Part shown: one piece after another, positions 13,901 to 23,901 of the stretch
How the letters are laid out: every line of letters starts with the position of its first letter
Numbering within the stretch: the stretch's first letter is position 1
Assembly: GCA_013397935.1 (NCBI GenBank)
Contig: VZRN01006441.1
Coordinates: 20,777 to 84,776 of the forward strand
Length of the DNA stretch: 64,000 nucleotides
Source of the DNA: Dasyornis broadbenti
Taxonomy: Eukaryota > Chordata > Aves > Passeriformes > Dasyornithidae
Direction: 5' to 3'
Position numbers and translations under genes: made by a program
The notes under the pieces: generated by a model
Database searches by the model: none
The model's input: the letters and a program-made list of their open reading frames with translations, nothing else
What the model was told of the DNA's origin: nothing

Positions 13901-16900
13901 GCCTCTCGCTGAATGACCTTCGAATCATACAAATGGGATGACTTAAAAATTATTTTCTTCCTCAGGGCATTGATTTTTTTCCCCCCCACACCTCCCTCTG
14001 CTGTCACTCCAGTGACAGTCACGCAGCTTTGCTTCGTGGTTTGTCACCGCAGCACTTGTAGATACTACACACAAATCAGGCTGTGTTCGAAACAAAGGGC
14101 TTTGAATAAAATAGGGCCGGCATTTTTTTAGGCTTATTTGGCTTGGTAACTGCTGAAATGAAACAGTTTAATATTCAGGGTATTCTGCAGGAAAATCTGG
14201 AGCACTGAGTGTGTGGCTGTCTTAAGTACCAAGCTGGGAAATTGGAATATCAGCATTGCTTAAGCTATTGATTTATGAGGAATTTCAACAGATGTTGCAA
14301 CTGTTTTGTTTTTTGTGTGTAACTCTTCATATTTGGCTGCAGAATGGAGCCCTCTGGGGCTGTATGGCAGATGGAAAATGGAGTTATTGGAGTATTTGAC
14401 TTTTGTGGATGTAGCCTTGACTCAAAACTGGGCAGCAACCAAGGGAACCAGCAGAGAGCAGGAGTGTTTAAGAAGTCATGAACAAGCAGACACTCAATAA
14501 GTGCTGCTTTTAGTTTCAGTATTTGTGTTTTCTGTTGAAGCTTGGCCATGTAAGCTGTGCTTTAGCTGAGATTTTGCTTGCATAAATTTAGAATTTTATG
14601 GCTGATTGAAACTTCAAGAATGACAGTTTCTCTCTTGAAGATGTAAATTTCTTGTGTTTTTTCTTATCTACCAACTAAATTTGGAACTTGACGGCCTGTA
14701 AATGTGAAAAATGTGTATTTTTTTATCTTAAAAACCTTTTCCAGAAGGAGAAGGGTTTTATTAATGCTGCATCTAGAGAGAGCTGAAGCTTTGCTCATTC
14801 AGTGCCACAAGTTCTGGATTTGCTTGATTGTGCATTTGGCTATGCAGTGATTGTGTTTTATTGTGAGGAATATTTTGTGTACACAGTCAGCTTTGGAGCA
14901 ACCAAAAGCTGAGTTGTGAGAGGGAACAAACAATTTCTTTAAAGAAATGCAAATAAAATCCCTGTCTGCAGCTTGTCAAGAAGTATTTCAGCACATCATC
15001 CTGTGACCACTGCCTGCCCCTGTTTCTGCATTAAAATGTAATTTCTCAAAAGAAGCCCCTTTTCCTTTCTTGCAGTATTTGCAAGCGATGTATCCGAAAG
15101 ATGGATCACCACTGTCCGTGGGTGAATAATTGTGTGGGAGAGAAAAATCAGAGATTTTTTGTTCTGTTTACGGTAAGTGAGCATCAACAGCAGCTTGATT
15201 TTAGTCTGGATCTGCCTTGATTATAACAATTTTGGTTGTGCTTAGTGAGTAATGGCTTTAGGGCACAATCGTGTTGTTTTGGGTGGGTTTCATTTCCTTC
15301 TGTGCGAAGTATTTCTGCTCATATTCATTTTAATCTTGTGCGGTGCTGGAATTTCAAACCTTCTTCATTTTGCTGTGTTTTGTGTGGCGCCGATGAGTGA
15401 AATGGTGCTGTCTCTTTGCAGATGTACATAGCCCTAATTTCAGCTCATGCTCTCGTACTCTGTGGGTTTCAGTTCTTCTCCTGTGTCCGAGGGCAGTGGA
15501 CTGGTGAGCAAATAAATGCTTCATTTTCATTATCATAATCCAGCAGATATTAAGGAAAAGTCATAGCATTCCACACATTTTAGTCCCATCCTCAAAACGT
15601 TTCACTTCTGTTTATCCATCACTCCTTTTTCTTTCTTTGTTTTTCCCCCTTTTCTTGAGTCACTCTCTGTAAGAGCTGTGGCTGTCGGGGGCATTCTCAC
15701 TCCCTTTACACCCAGTAGGAATTTGCTGCCTCTGTAACAGGAAGGAAACAGCTGCTCCTCAGCCACCTCAGCTCTGCATCACCTACATTTGGGCTTTGTG
15801 TGCCCCACCTCAGTTCTGCAAATGGCATCTGAAATAGAAATAAATTTCTCCCTCATTCTGTTACTGCAGCCAACTATGGGGCTCCTGCAGAAATGAAATT
15901 TCCTAAATTGTCCCAGGTTTTTTTTTTTTTTTTTATGTAGGGTTCTGACTTGCCTTTCTTAATGTTCCAATGTGCCAGAGCTGATTCTGGTCTTGTGCTT
16001 TTGACAGAAGATGGTTGATGTGTTCTTTTGGTATATGAAGCAACAGGGAAATCCATGTGATTTTTATTTTTTCCTGAATATTTCATTAAATGGACGAAAT
16101 CTGAGTCCTTTTTTTCACTTGAAACATTCATCTCCCTCTATATTATCCCATGTCTTCCTTGTTTAAATATAATTGAGTTAATCAGTTAGTCAGAGGCTCT
16201 CCAGAGATGTGACTGTAAGTGTGAGGGAGAACCTGATTACTTTATGTGGTGAATTAAAAAAAAGAGTAATAAAGCAGTCACAGCCAAGTGGAACATCTGT
16301 ATCAGCCAGCAAGCCAGGGCTGACAGTGGAGGTGGTTTTACAACATCTGCCATGCAGGAAGCTCCAAGCTGCTCTCACATGTGCAGTTCTGAGTACTTCA
16401 GTCACCTCATGTGCAAACATTCATTTGATATCCTTGAAACCCCGAGGTAGGATTGCAGAAATAGTTACCCTGTGCTTTAGAGGAAGCCAGAAGTGTTACT
16501 TCCGTAAAATTCTTTATTTCCTTGGTCAGCAAATAAAGCTGCTGCAAAATCGGATTTTTTTTTTTTTAAATTGTGAAATGTTATTTCAAGTGGCAGACGT
16601 TTAGAACGTACTCTGTGATTTGTTGTTGGTTTTTTTCCTAACTACGTATTTCATTTTCACAGAGTGCAGTGACTTCTCCCCACCTGTAACTGTGATCCTG
16701 ATGATCTTCTTGTGCCTTGAGGGTTTTCTGTTTCTCACTTTCACTGCAGTCATGTTTGGCACCCAAATCCACTCAATATGCAATGATGAAACGGTAAAAA
16801 CCTCGACTTCTTTGTATTCTATACAGTTTATTTGGGGAAGATGTGATTAGATGCTGTTTTATTTGCATGAGGAGAGGCTCTTATTTTGGAGAAAGCTGCA

Positions 16901-17981
16901 AAACTTCAATAGTTCATCATTTTTATTTTCTGCAGTTGGAAGGATTGGAGTAGTTTATTGTGGGGTGCTTTCCACGGGAGGTTTCCATGACATTTTCTGA
17001 TTTGGTTTTAAATGACAAAGAATGCAAAGCTGCTGACTTCAGTTTTGACTTTTCCCCCCTCAACTGTCACAAGGTCCTGATGGGTGGAATGGGAAATATC
17101 TGCTTTTCTCAGGTTTACACTGAAAATCACTGTCTCGTCCCAAACCCTTCTCACCTCGCTTTGATTTACTTTATCAGGACAAAATTTAGTTTGGGCCTTT
17201 GGCTCCCTTGCCCTTAGGATCTGCAGAGTTACATCTTGAGAGAATAATTGACTGGAAAAATAAGGAACTTGAATCCTGTGACTGTTCAGTATTTTCTCCT
17301 GTGCGGCTGTTTAAAAGTGTATTTCTGTACTGAGGAGTAAGCGAAAAACAACTGGTAAATACTGAACCTTCATTAGCTGGAAGCACAAAAAATGACCATC
17401 AAAATAATGCATTTGGGAGAGTAATCCTGGCTCCAGTAATTGTGGAGCAGGAGCCTCATTGTCTGCTTTCATTCACTGAGTAAACAACTTGTAGTGTAGG
17501 GCTATTGCACATGGATCCATCAGCTTTTCTGGGATTTTTGTCTTGCAGCTTGCGGGGAAAGAGGTAGAGGTAGATCAACCTTCTTGTACGTATTTTATGT
17601 TCTAAATCTTCTGCCCTGTACCCACAGGGCTAAAACAGTTTCTTACGTCTTCCTTAATAATTAAATAACAGTAAGAAACGAATCAGCTGAGGGACAATGC
17701 AATAAAACACTACAGTAAAAATGCAAACCCAGTTTTTACAGCCACTGTTGGATTTAACTGAACTTTGGACTTAGCAGTGCATCCCTGCCTGTGTTTATTT
17801 CCAGGAGATTGAAAGACTGAAGAGTGAAAAGCCAACGTGGGAGCGGAGGCTGCGCTGGGAAGGGATGAAATCTGTTTTTGGGGGCCAGCCCTCACTCCTG
17901 TGGATCAATCCTTTCGCAGGATTTCGGATCAGGCGGCTTCTACTGCGAGGAAAGAAGGGAGGACCTGAGTTTTCTGTTTGA
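7603..17981 (+). CDS. ZDHHC7: ZDHHC7, DHHC-type protein S-acyltransferase (full coding span)
   Basis: Coding exons: 7603-7914, 10461-10585, 15076-15172, 15422-15503, 16663-16793 and 17805-17981. They total 924 bases, giving 307 residues plus stop, and all junctions are GT-AG and in phase. The product attaches palmitate to cysteines of membrane proteins through an acyl-enzyme intermediate; mammalian ZDHHC7 acts at the Golgi. Order in the protein: polar N-terminus with a six-serine run (25-30), two membrane segments (about 46-70 and 77-98), the zinc-binding cysteine-rich domain (about 131-168) with the DHHC motif at 156-159 (catalytic Cys159), two more membrane segments (about 178-198 and 214-237) and a cytosolic tail ending EFSV. 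The serine-rich N-terminus and the tail separate it from its closest paralogue ZDHHC3. The start is the first ATG of the exon in a good context (aaacc before ATG) and matches the family N-terminus MQ.SGHR. From memory the human protein is one residue longer, in the serine run. No frame break is seen. Confidence 0.97.
7675..7692 (+). repeat. Coding TCC microsatellite (six serines)
   Basis: Five TCC codons and one TCG encode Ser25-Ser30 of ZDHHC7. A pure TCC run is prone to slippage, so length differences between species or alleles are expected without a frame change. Confidence 0.9.
7915..10460. other. ZDHHC7 intron between coding exons 1 and 2
   Basis: The intron has GT-AG ends: gtaagt at 7915 and atgatttcag ending at 10460. 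I see no exon-like open frame with splice sites, no recognisable repeat and no RNA gene inside. Confidence 0.8.
10461..10585 (+). CDS. ZDHHC7: ZDHHC7 coding exon 2 (residues 105-145)
   Basis: Starts in phase 0 with GAVPKGNATKEYM and ends after ...PERAHHC plus two bases (AG) of Ser146. It carries the first part of the zinc-binding cysteine-rich domain (CPKCC...HHC). The donor gtatgc follows at 10586. Confidence 0.97.
10586..15075. other. ZDHHC7 intron between coding exons 2 and 3
   Basis: Largest ZDHHC7 intron inside the coding part, about 4.5 kb. It has a GT start and a tttcttgcag end. I find no coding exon, CR1 copy or RNA gene, only AT-rich unique sequence with a short C/T tract near 13975. 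Confidence 0.75.
15076..15172 (+). CDS. ZDHHC7: ZDHHC7 coding exon 3 (residues 146-178), DHHC motif
   Basis: The first base T completes Ser146. The exon then encodes ICKRCIRKMDHHCPWVNNCV and runs to ...FVLFT, ending in phase 0. DHHC is at residues 156-159; Cys159 is the expected acyl-accepting nucleophile. The donor is gtaagt at 15173. Confidence 0.98.
15422..15503 (+). CDS. ZDHHC7: ZDHHC7 coding exon 4 (residues 179-205)
   Basis: Acceptor ctctttgcag ends at 15421. The exon encodes MYIALISAHALVLCGFQFF and on to GQWT, the third membrane segment, then one base of Glu206. The donor gtgagc follows. The intron before it is only 249 bases. Confidence 0.97.
15504..16662. other. ZDHHC7 intron between coding exons 4 and 5
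   Basis: About 1.2 kb with gtgagc start and attttcacag end. It contains T-homopolymers near 15918 and 16555 and pyrimidine-rich runs near 15625-15655. Nothing else is recognisable. Confidence 0.75.
16663..16793 (+). CDS. ZDHHC7: ZDHHC7 coding exon 5 (residues 206-249)
   Basis: Two bases complete Glu206, then CSDFSPPVTVILMIFLCLEG and the rest of the fourth membrane segment. It ends at FGTQIHSICNDET in phase 0. The NDET segment is part of the conserved region just after the last membrane segment in this family. The donor is gtaaaa. Confidence 0.97.
16794..17804. other. ZDHHC7 intron between coding exons 5 and 6
   Basis: About 1.0 kb with gtaaaa start and tatttccag end. No recognised element. 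A stray acceptor-like tcttgcag at 17541-17548 lacks a convincing donor partner in a conserved frame. Confidence 0.75.
17805..17981 (+). CDS. ZDHHC7: ZDHHC7 last coding exon (residues 250-307 and stop)
   Basis: Encodes the cytosolic tail, EIERLKSEKPTWERRLRWEG onward through the FGG.PSLLW.NPF motif, and ends GGPEFSV-TGA at 17979-17981. The tail is characteristic of ZDHHC7 rather than ZDHHC3. Confidence 0.97.
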   Translation, partial: EIERLKSEKPTWERRLRWEGMKSVFGGQPSLLWINPFAGFRIRRLLLRGKKGGPEFSV

Positions 17982-19910
17982 GTCTAAATATGCTGGAACT
18001 TGCAAGAATCCTATATAATATTTATTTTGGGGCCAGAGAAGGCTGTCTACATATAATCTGTGACCAGGTGAAACTGATGTCAGACATTTGCTTGTAGCAA
18101 GCAGAGTTTTCTACGTTAATTGTCACAGACATCTCATTAATTCCGAGGCAGGAACTGGATCTGCCATGGTCTTTAACAGCAGGATACCAGAAGAAAAGCA
18201 CGTGGTCACACTAAAGAAGCCAAATGTTGTCATGCTACTGTAATTTATTTTCTGAGATTACTTCTCCATTTTTTTGTTAAGCCCTTTTTTATTTGATAAA
18301 TGTTTGGGGAAATTACCTGTGTGTTTTTATAACAAGTGTAAGTCCTTGGGTGCCGTTGTCAATCATAAGGAGGAGCATTCTGGTGAAAGTTGATCTCCAA
18401 CGAGACGCAGCCTTCTCGATCCAGATTTCAGGGAGTAGTGCTTTGTTCAGTTCTTCTCTTTCAGCTTGTCCTGATAAACAGAGCTGCTTGTGTCCCACTT
18501 CAGGCACACATTCCTCATAGGCAGGTGATCCCAAGGACCGGTGCCCAGCACAGCCCTGTCCCACGTCTTCCCAGGCTCGCTGAAGCACGGCTGCTGTTTG
18601 GCAGTGTCCATCCCGTGTGGCGTTCAGGGAGAGGCCAAACCTTCACTCAACAGCTTGGAACCGCTGGCTGGGGGCCAAATCCTGCCCTGGGCTCTGCATC
18701 TCCAGTTCCACCTGCATTGATTCCACAGGAGCTGGAGTGTGGACTGTGCAGGGATGAGTGGGACAGGGTGAATGTACAAACTGGGGGGAATTCACTGCAA
18801 ACACTTGTCCTCGTAGGGTCTCGCTCTGCCCCTTTTTCACTGTACAGACTTTTCACAGAAGGAAAGCTGTTAATGACCCCTTGAACAAAGACATCAGAGA
18901 AAAGAGGCAACTTCCCTCTTTTCTCAAGTGCAACACATCTTAAATGTAGAAAGATCTGCAGTAGAACGAGTTATTTTGAATTTAACCATTTCCAACCAAA
19001 ACTACTCTGAAGAAATGAGAGCAATATAGAGCTAGAACTGCTTTATGTGGGCCTGACAAACAACAGTAGTGCTAAAAAATGTTTATAAATCTGCAAGTAA
19101 TGAAATACAAGCTGCAAGTAATAAAAATTCAGCTCAAAGTTGATTCTTTAAAAATTACATGTAGACTATTTTTTCTATTATTGTTAACCTATAAATTACT
19201 GACAGTATAAAGGATAAAGCAAGAGCCTTGATGCATAGCTTGAAATCGTGCCTAGAAAGTAAATAGCTCCCTGTTTTGGGACTTGCCTTAAAATTGTCCT
19301 GTTCTTGCTTTTGCTCAGCCAGTGGCACTGGTGGCCTGTCCCACCTCGAGCAGTTCCACGTGCTGGAGACCCCTGCATCACAGCCTTTGTGCACTGCAGG
19401 AGCTGCTCCCTTTCTCAGTGCCCTGCTTCTCCATCTCTTTGTGGCGTCCTGACTCCAGCTCCATCAGCTTCTGTGCCATGGGGTGGCTGAAGTTCCTGAG
19501 GGCTCCCTTCCTTGTCTGTGGCCCTGTGAACAAAACTGTGCAATACGTTGGGATATGTTCACTTTGCTTGGGGTGCGGTGGTGGTGTGGGATGCTGGGCA
19601 CTTCCTAGGTGGAAATCCACTGGAATTGCAGTCCAATGAACAAAACTGAGCGGGAAGCTGGGAGTTCCACAGAATTCCGTGCGTATTCAGTTGCACACCT
19701 TAAAGACTGGGTGGGGGGAAAGTGTCTGGCTTTGTCCTGAGGCTCTTACTGTGTATATTCAATGAGAAAATCAGAAAATATCACTCCAGGTGGTTGAACC
19801 CTGTGACTTGGCAAATGTGTGCGTGTGAAATCCGGTTTACTTGGCTTTTCAAACCCTTATGTTGTAATTTTTTTTAATGTAAAAAAGAATAAACTAATGA
19901 ATTGAAGTCT
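17982..19910 (+). other. ZDHHC7 probable 3'UTR
   Basis: Sequence after the ZDHHC7 stop with no further supportable open frame. AATAAA hexamers at 19120-19125 and 19888-19893 are candidate poly(A) signals, so the transcript could end near 19.14 kb or 19.91 kb. The exact end is inference. Confidence 0.45.
19888..19893 (+). terminator. Candidate poly(A) signal AATAAA of ZDHHC7
   Basis: Canonical hexamer about 1.9 kb after the stop, followed by T-rich sequence (tatatgttactttttttccc) suitable as a downstream element. An earlier AATAAA lies at 19120-19125, so two 3'UTR lengths are possible. Confidence 0.4.
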
Positions 19911-21990
19911 TAGTTGATTAAATTCTCTATATGTTACTTTTTTTCCCACGTATATTTAGATTGACACAGCTTCAGGGAAATGGGTTTGAATTCTTTGTCT
20001 TGTAATTGGTTTGTATTTATATTAATTAACAGGTGACACTGCTCCAAATTAACGAGGCTCCCCTGCTTATTAAGAATTTTAAGCTACACTCTTTTAACTC
20101 TTCTTGGGCATTTCTTTTTCTTCATCCCCTGGTGTAGCTACTTATTTTATTATAGAACCATGGAATGACTTACATTGGAGGAGACCTTAAAGCTCATCTT
20201 GTTCCCACCCTCTTGGTCTGAGGTGAGTGGGAAAACACTTCCAATTTGAAAATTTACCGCAGTATTGCAGCCTTTGCACTTGCAAGGAATTTGTGATAAA
20301 AATAGTTTTGGACTCTCCCGCTCCTCTGTGCAAATGCTGTATTTTTGCTCTGTTTCTGCAGCTTCAGGAGCAAAGCCAGTTCTGCAGCCTGGAGAGCAGC
20401 AGGGTGGGAATGTCCACCCAAACAAAGGTGAGGAGGAACAAATGGCAGTAAAGGATGGAGAGACCCAAAGCTGTTTATTTCCCCTTTGCAAGAATTCTAA
20501 AAAATACTCGGAGATGTTTTTCTGGCTCTGTATCAGACTTTTCTACGCTGCTGTTTCTATGGAGAAAACAGCTCCAAATCCACGAACACAGGCTTTGTGC
20601 CAGCGCTGCTGATATTTTTGAGCAGGTTAATGATTTGATTGTGTTTGTGTGCCACAACAGCCGGGCTGGGCTGTGTTTATGTGTGTTTTAGGGAAGAGTT
20701 TGTTTATTCTCCAAAGGGAACAGACGTCCCTGCATATGGATCTTGCCAATTTATCTCCTTTTTATTTTCTTGTTTGGTTTCTAGTAGTGCTGATATTGTT
20801 CCAGGAATCCTTTCTGAAGTCTTGGACTCAGGAAGAATTCATTTATGGATTTCTTTTTGCCTGTCCCGTGCAGAAGTGTTAAATTTCTGCAATGGTTCTG
20901 CTTCTTTCTGTTGGCACCAGGTCCATATGTGAATGTATTTAATGCTGTTGGAGAAAGAACGTGGCTTAAGAGGTTTTGAAATAAGAAATTGGACTGTAAA
21001 ATGATCCTGGAATCTGTTAATAACACTAAAATGGGAATTGGTTCTGTATATTTTTAATTTTTTTTCTTCTGAGCAAGGTTGCAGGTCAATTCATGTGGTG
21101 CACTTTGTGTTTTAATGTGGGTTGGTGACTCTTCATTGTTGAGATTGTTAATTTTTTATTTTGCTTCTTTCACTTAGTCGTGGTGTTTTGAGTTCTGAAT
21201 GTCTTCCTTTTTTTCCTGCCTGGATTCTAATAGCACATCTGCTGCTGTACTGCACTTCGCTCTTGTCATCCCCAGCCAGAGCCCTGGAAATTATCCAGCA
21301 GGCATCAGAGCAAGCGCAGGCTGAGTTTTTTAATAACAGAAGTGAAACTTCGCACGTCCAAAATATTTTTGCAATTTCTCTTTATATTACAGTGCAGTAT
21401 AAAGCTAATATTCGACCTCGATTCACTGTTAAAGATGCCAAATATTAGAATTGGCAAGGAAAGGGATAACTTAGAGAGAAAAAAATTAGACTTTCTTGCC
21501 TGAGGTACCCCATTCTGGTTCTAGCAGCTGGCACCTGACAAGGGAAATATTTTTAAATGATGGCTTTGAATCTCTTTTATTAACAAAATCATGATTCCAA
21601 TAATTCTAATAAAATAATCACTTCCAAGGTGCGTTTGCATAAGAAAATTGGTTTAATTTAGAGTGGGGTTTGACAGAGGGAAGCCAGAAAGATTCACAGC
21701 AAAACTCTCTATTTTGGGCCTTTTTGTAGGAAATTATTGCTGCAAACCTTCACCAGAGCAGCTGAACACTCGGGGCTCAGTTTGATATCCACTGGTGCCT
21801 GGACAACTTCATTTTCTTCTTAGTTTGTGAATTGCATCAGTATCCAGTGAAAACCGAGCTTTGCAGCCATAGGTGATTCTTTTTTATGAAAAGTAGGTAT
21901 TTGTACGGAATAAATCAGCAGAGAACCTTGGAAACTTGGTTTTGAATTCAAGAAGAAAGGCAGACTGTCGCATGAAATACGAGAATATGA
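19911..21990. other. Intergenic gap between convergent ZDHHC7 and HNF4B
   Basis: About 2 kb between the likely ends of two genes transcribed toward each other. It holds one short CR1 remnant (20152-20222) and otherwise unique AT-rich sequence. No gene can be supported. Confidence 0.5.
20152..20222 (-). mobile_element. CR1 LINE 3' remnant
   Basis: 'tatagaaccatggaatgac' followed by 'ggaggagaccttaaagctcatcttgttcccaccc' matches the reversed CR1 3' end (ATTCTATG tail, then the GGAAGGGACCTTAAAG block). Only about 70 bases survive. Confidence 0.7.
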
Positions 21991-22009
21991 AATTTATTTC
22001 CCCCACAGA

Positions 22010-22015
22010 TTTATT
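22010..22015 (-). terminator. Candidate poly(A) signal of HNF4B
   Basis: TTTATT on the plus strand, AATAAA on the minus strand, about 1.75 kb after the HNF4B stop. A second copy lies at 21993-21998. The call rests on the hexamer and its position only. Confidence 0.3.
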
Positions 22016-23032
22016 TTCTTACCATTAATGAGTATAAATGTACATTTAATGTCTGGAAGAGGAATGGAACGGAGCTGCCGGAGGGGCTGGAAGCAATGCT
22101 GGCTCAGAACACTTGCATCTGTCATGCAGCAGGAATGCCTGCAGTGGAACCTGCTCTCCAGATGGAGCTGCTTCAAATCAGAGTTATCAGCATCAAGTGT
22201 TGGATCAAATTCGTCACAGGCAGGAGAAAAATAAAACATTCTGATCCAGGTGAAATTCAAGCCGGACTCTGATGGTTTTCAGATCTCTCTGCCTCTGTAG
22301 AATGGCAACGCCGAAATTGCCCTGCTGGTGGAAGTTCGGATGCTCTTCCCAACTTCCCTTTCAGTAGACAGGGGATGCTATTCCCAATTCCCATTTGATG
22401 GGATTGTGTTTCCAGGCTGTTCTCCAGCTGAGCACCTCCAGGCACTCCCCAAAGCCCCTCTGGGCTCCACCGTCTCGGTTTTGCTCAGTTGGGAATTTGT
22501 GCAGAGGGTCAGCACTAAGGATTCTCCATCGTGTCCCAGTGCTCAGGGGTCCCGCTCCTGGTCCCTCAAGAGCTCTCTGGTAGAGGCTGCTGTACAAATC
22601 AGCAAAAGTTTTGTGGAAATCTGATAATCTGCTTTTTAATGAGGTCCCGTTCACTCAAATCAACTCCGTAGCACAACAACTACACTTTTGGAACATTTGG
22701 GGCTGTGTAGTCATCACTGGGCTTATTTAACTTGTTGTTTAACTGCTGATTAAGTTTTACATTAAGTGCTGAAGCACCTTGTTTTAAATACAAACTCTTT
22801 TTCTAATGAGCGGCTCACAGACCTGTCTCTTCCTTTTCTTGGCTGGATTTAGAGCCACATTGCAGACATTACAAAGAAATACAAAAATACAGAAAAGTTG
22901 TACCTGTGTACAGGGAAAAGGTATTTTGGGGCATTTTTGTAATGTGTGTGTCTTCTTCCAAAAAGGTCTGCAGTGAAAATTTGCAGAAAATACAAAGCAG
23001 GGATTGGGATAAGTCCACCTTGATTTGGGGGA

Positions 23033-23084
23033 ATTTTGGTTAGAATTTTTAGCAGCAGAAATTTGGTTAGAATTAGCAGCAGCC
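23033..23084. repeat. Short imperfect tandem duplication
   Basis: Two adjacent copies of a segment starting tttggttagaatt and ending agcagcag (23033-23058 and 23060-23084). They differ by a few bases and a TTT insertion. Confidence 0.6.
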
Positions 23085-23764
23085 ACAGTGAGATGCAGAG
23101 ATCGTTGCTGCTGTCACAAAGTAGAGTCCATCAGCTGGCTCTCAAATGGACTCTAGATATACTGGAAATTATGGAAAATAACAAAATGTTGGCATTTCTG
23201 ATCATAAATAACAATTGACCAACATTAAATGTTGGCTGCTTTACTGGAACAAGGCCCCTCCGGGCAGAATAAGGCCTTGGTGTGCTAAAGGTTATGACAG
23301 CATTTTTCCTAAAGCTTAACAGGAGAAATGGGAGTGTAATTAATTAAATTTGTGATGGGAATAGACCATTCCATGCCAATTCAGGCCATGCTGTGTGCAG
23401 TGGGGATTACCAGGAGCTGTGCAAGGCACTGGGGTTGATGGAGAGAGCGGCCGAGGGCTCAGGAAGGGCCCCCAATGGCACCAAGCAATGGTGACAAACA
23501 CCCTGAGGAGCTGGCAGTCCTGGCCCCACTGAGGAGGGCCTGAACCCCAATCCTTGTGCCATGAGGGTGATGATGGTGGTGGGAATTCCACGATGAGGCT
23601 CCTCTGGAGGCTGTACCTGGCGCTGGATCACGGACGGGAAAGGGTGGGAGCGACGGATCCGGCTGCAGGCAGTGGGGTGCTGTGCTTTGCCTCTGCAAAG
23701 AGAAAGGGCCCGGTTCACTTTCAGCAGTTTCCACATTGCTCCCAGCTTCTCCTTCCTCCTCTCC

Positions 23765-23901
23765 CTATAAAATCTCCTGCTTGGGGATCACTGTCTGAGG
23801 CAGGAGCTGCACTATGGCGCTGGGCCCTGCGCTAGAGCCTAGTTTATAGTCTTCACTGCCTGTGCTGGCAGAAGGAGATGGAAGGGATGTCTCAGGAGAT
23901 G
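23765..23901 (-). CDS. HNF4B: HNF4B exon 10 (F domain end, stop)
   Basis: The acceptor ttctctcccacag precedes 23901. The first two bases complete Pro413, followed by SPETSLPSPSASTGSEDYKL and an end of ...VIPKQEIL-TAG (stop 23767-23765). The PETxxPSP, GSExYKL and TxxKQE blocks mirror the HNF4A C-terminus, which identifies the last exon. Confidence 0.93.

Larger units (their letters stand above)
21991..23764 (-). other. HNF4B probable 3'UTR
   Basis: Sequence after the HNF4B stop on the minus strand. Minus-strand AATAAA hexamers lie at 22010-22015 and 21993-21998, and the variant ATTAAA at 22635-22640, giving a 3'UTR of about 1.1-1.8 kb. Open frames here, including one with a five-histidine run near 23560-23580, lie after the stop codon and are not exons of the gene. 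A short imperfect duplication is at 23033-23084. Confidence 0.45.

Noticed and set aside
17541..17562. Acceptor-like tcttgcag in the last ZDHHC7 intron, possible alternative exon
   Set aside because: Joining exons 5 and 6 directly restores the conserved ETEIERLK sequence, and no donor gives a conserved extra segment.
23459..23734. Minus-strand open frame with a five-histidine run, at first sight like the His-rich HNF4A exon 9
   Set aside because: It lies downstream of the in-frame HNF4B stop at 23765-23767, and a better exon 9 with correct phase and splice sites exists at 24918-25031.
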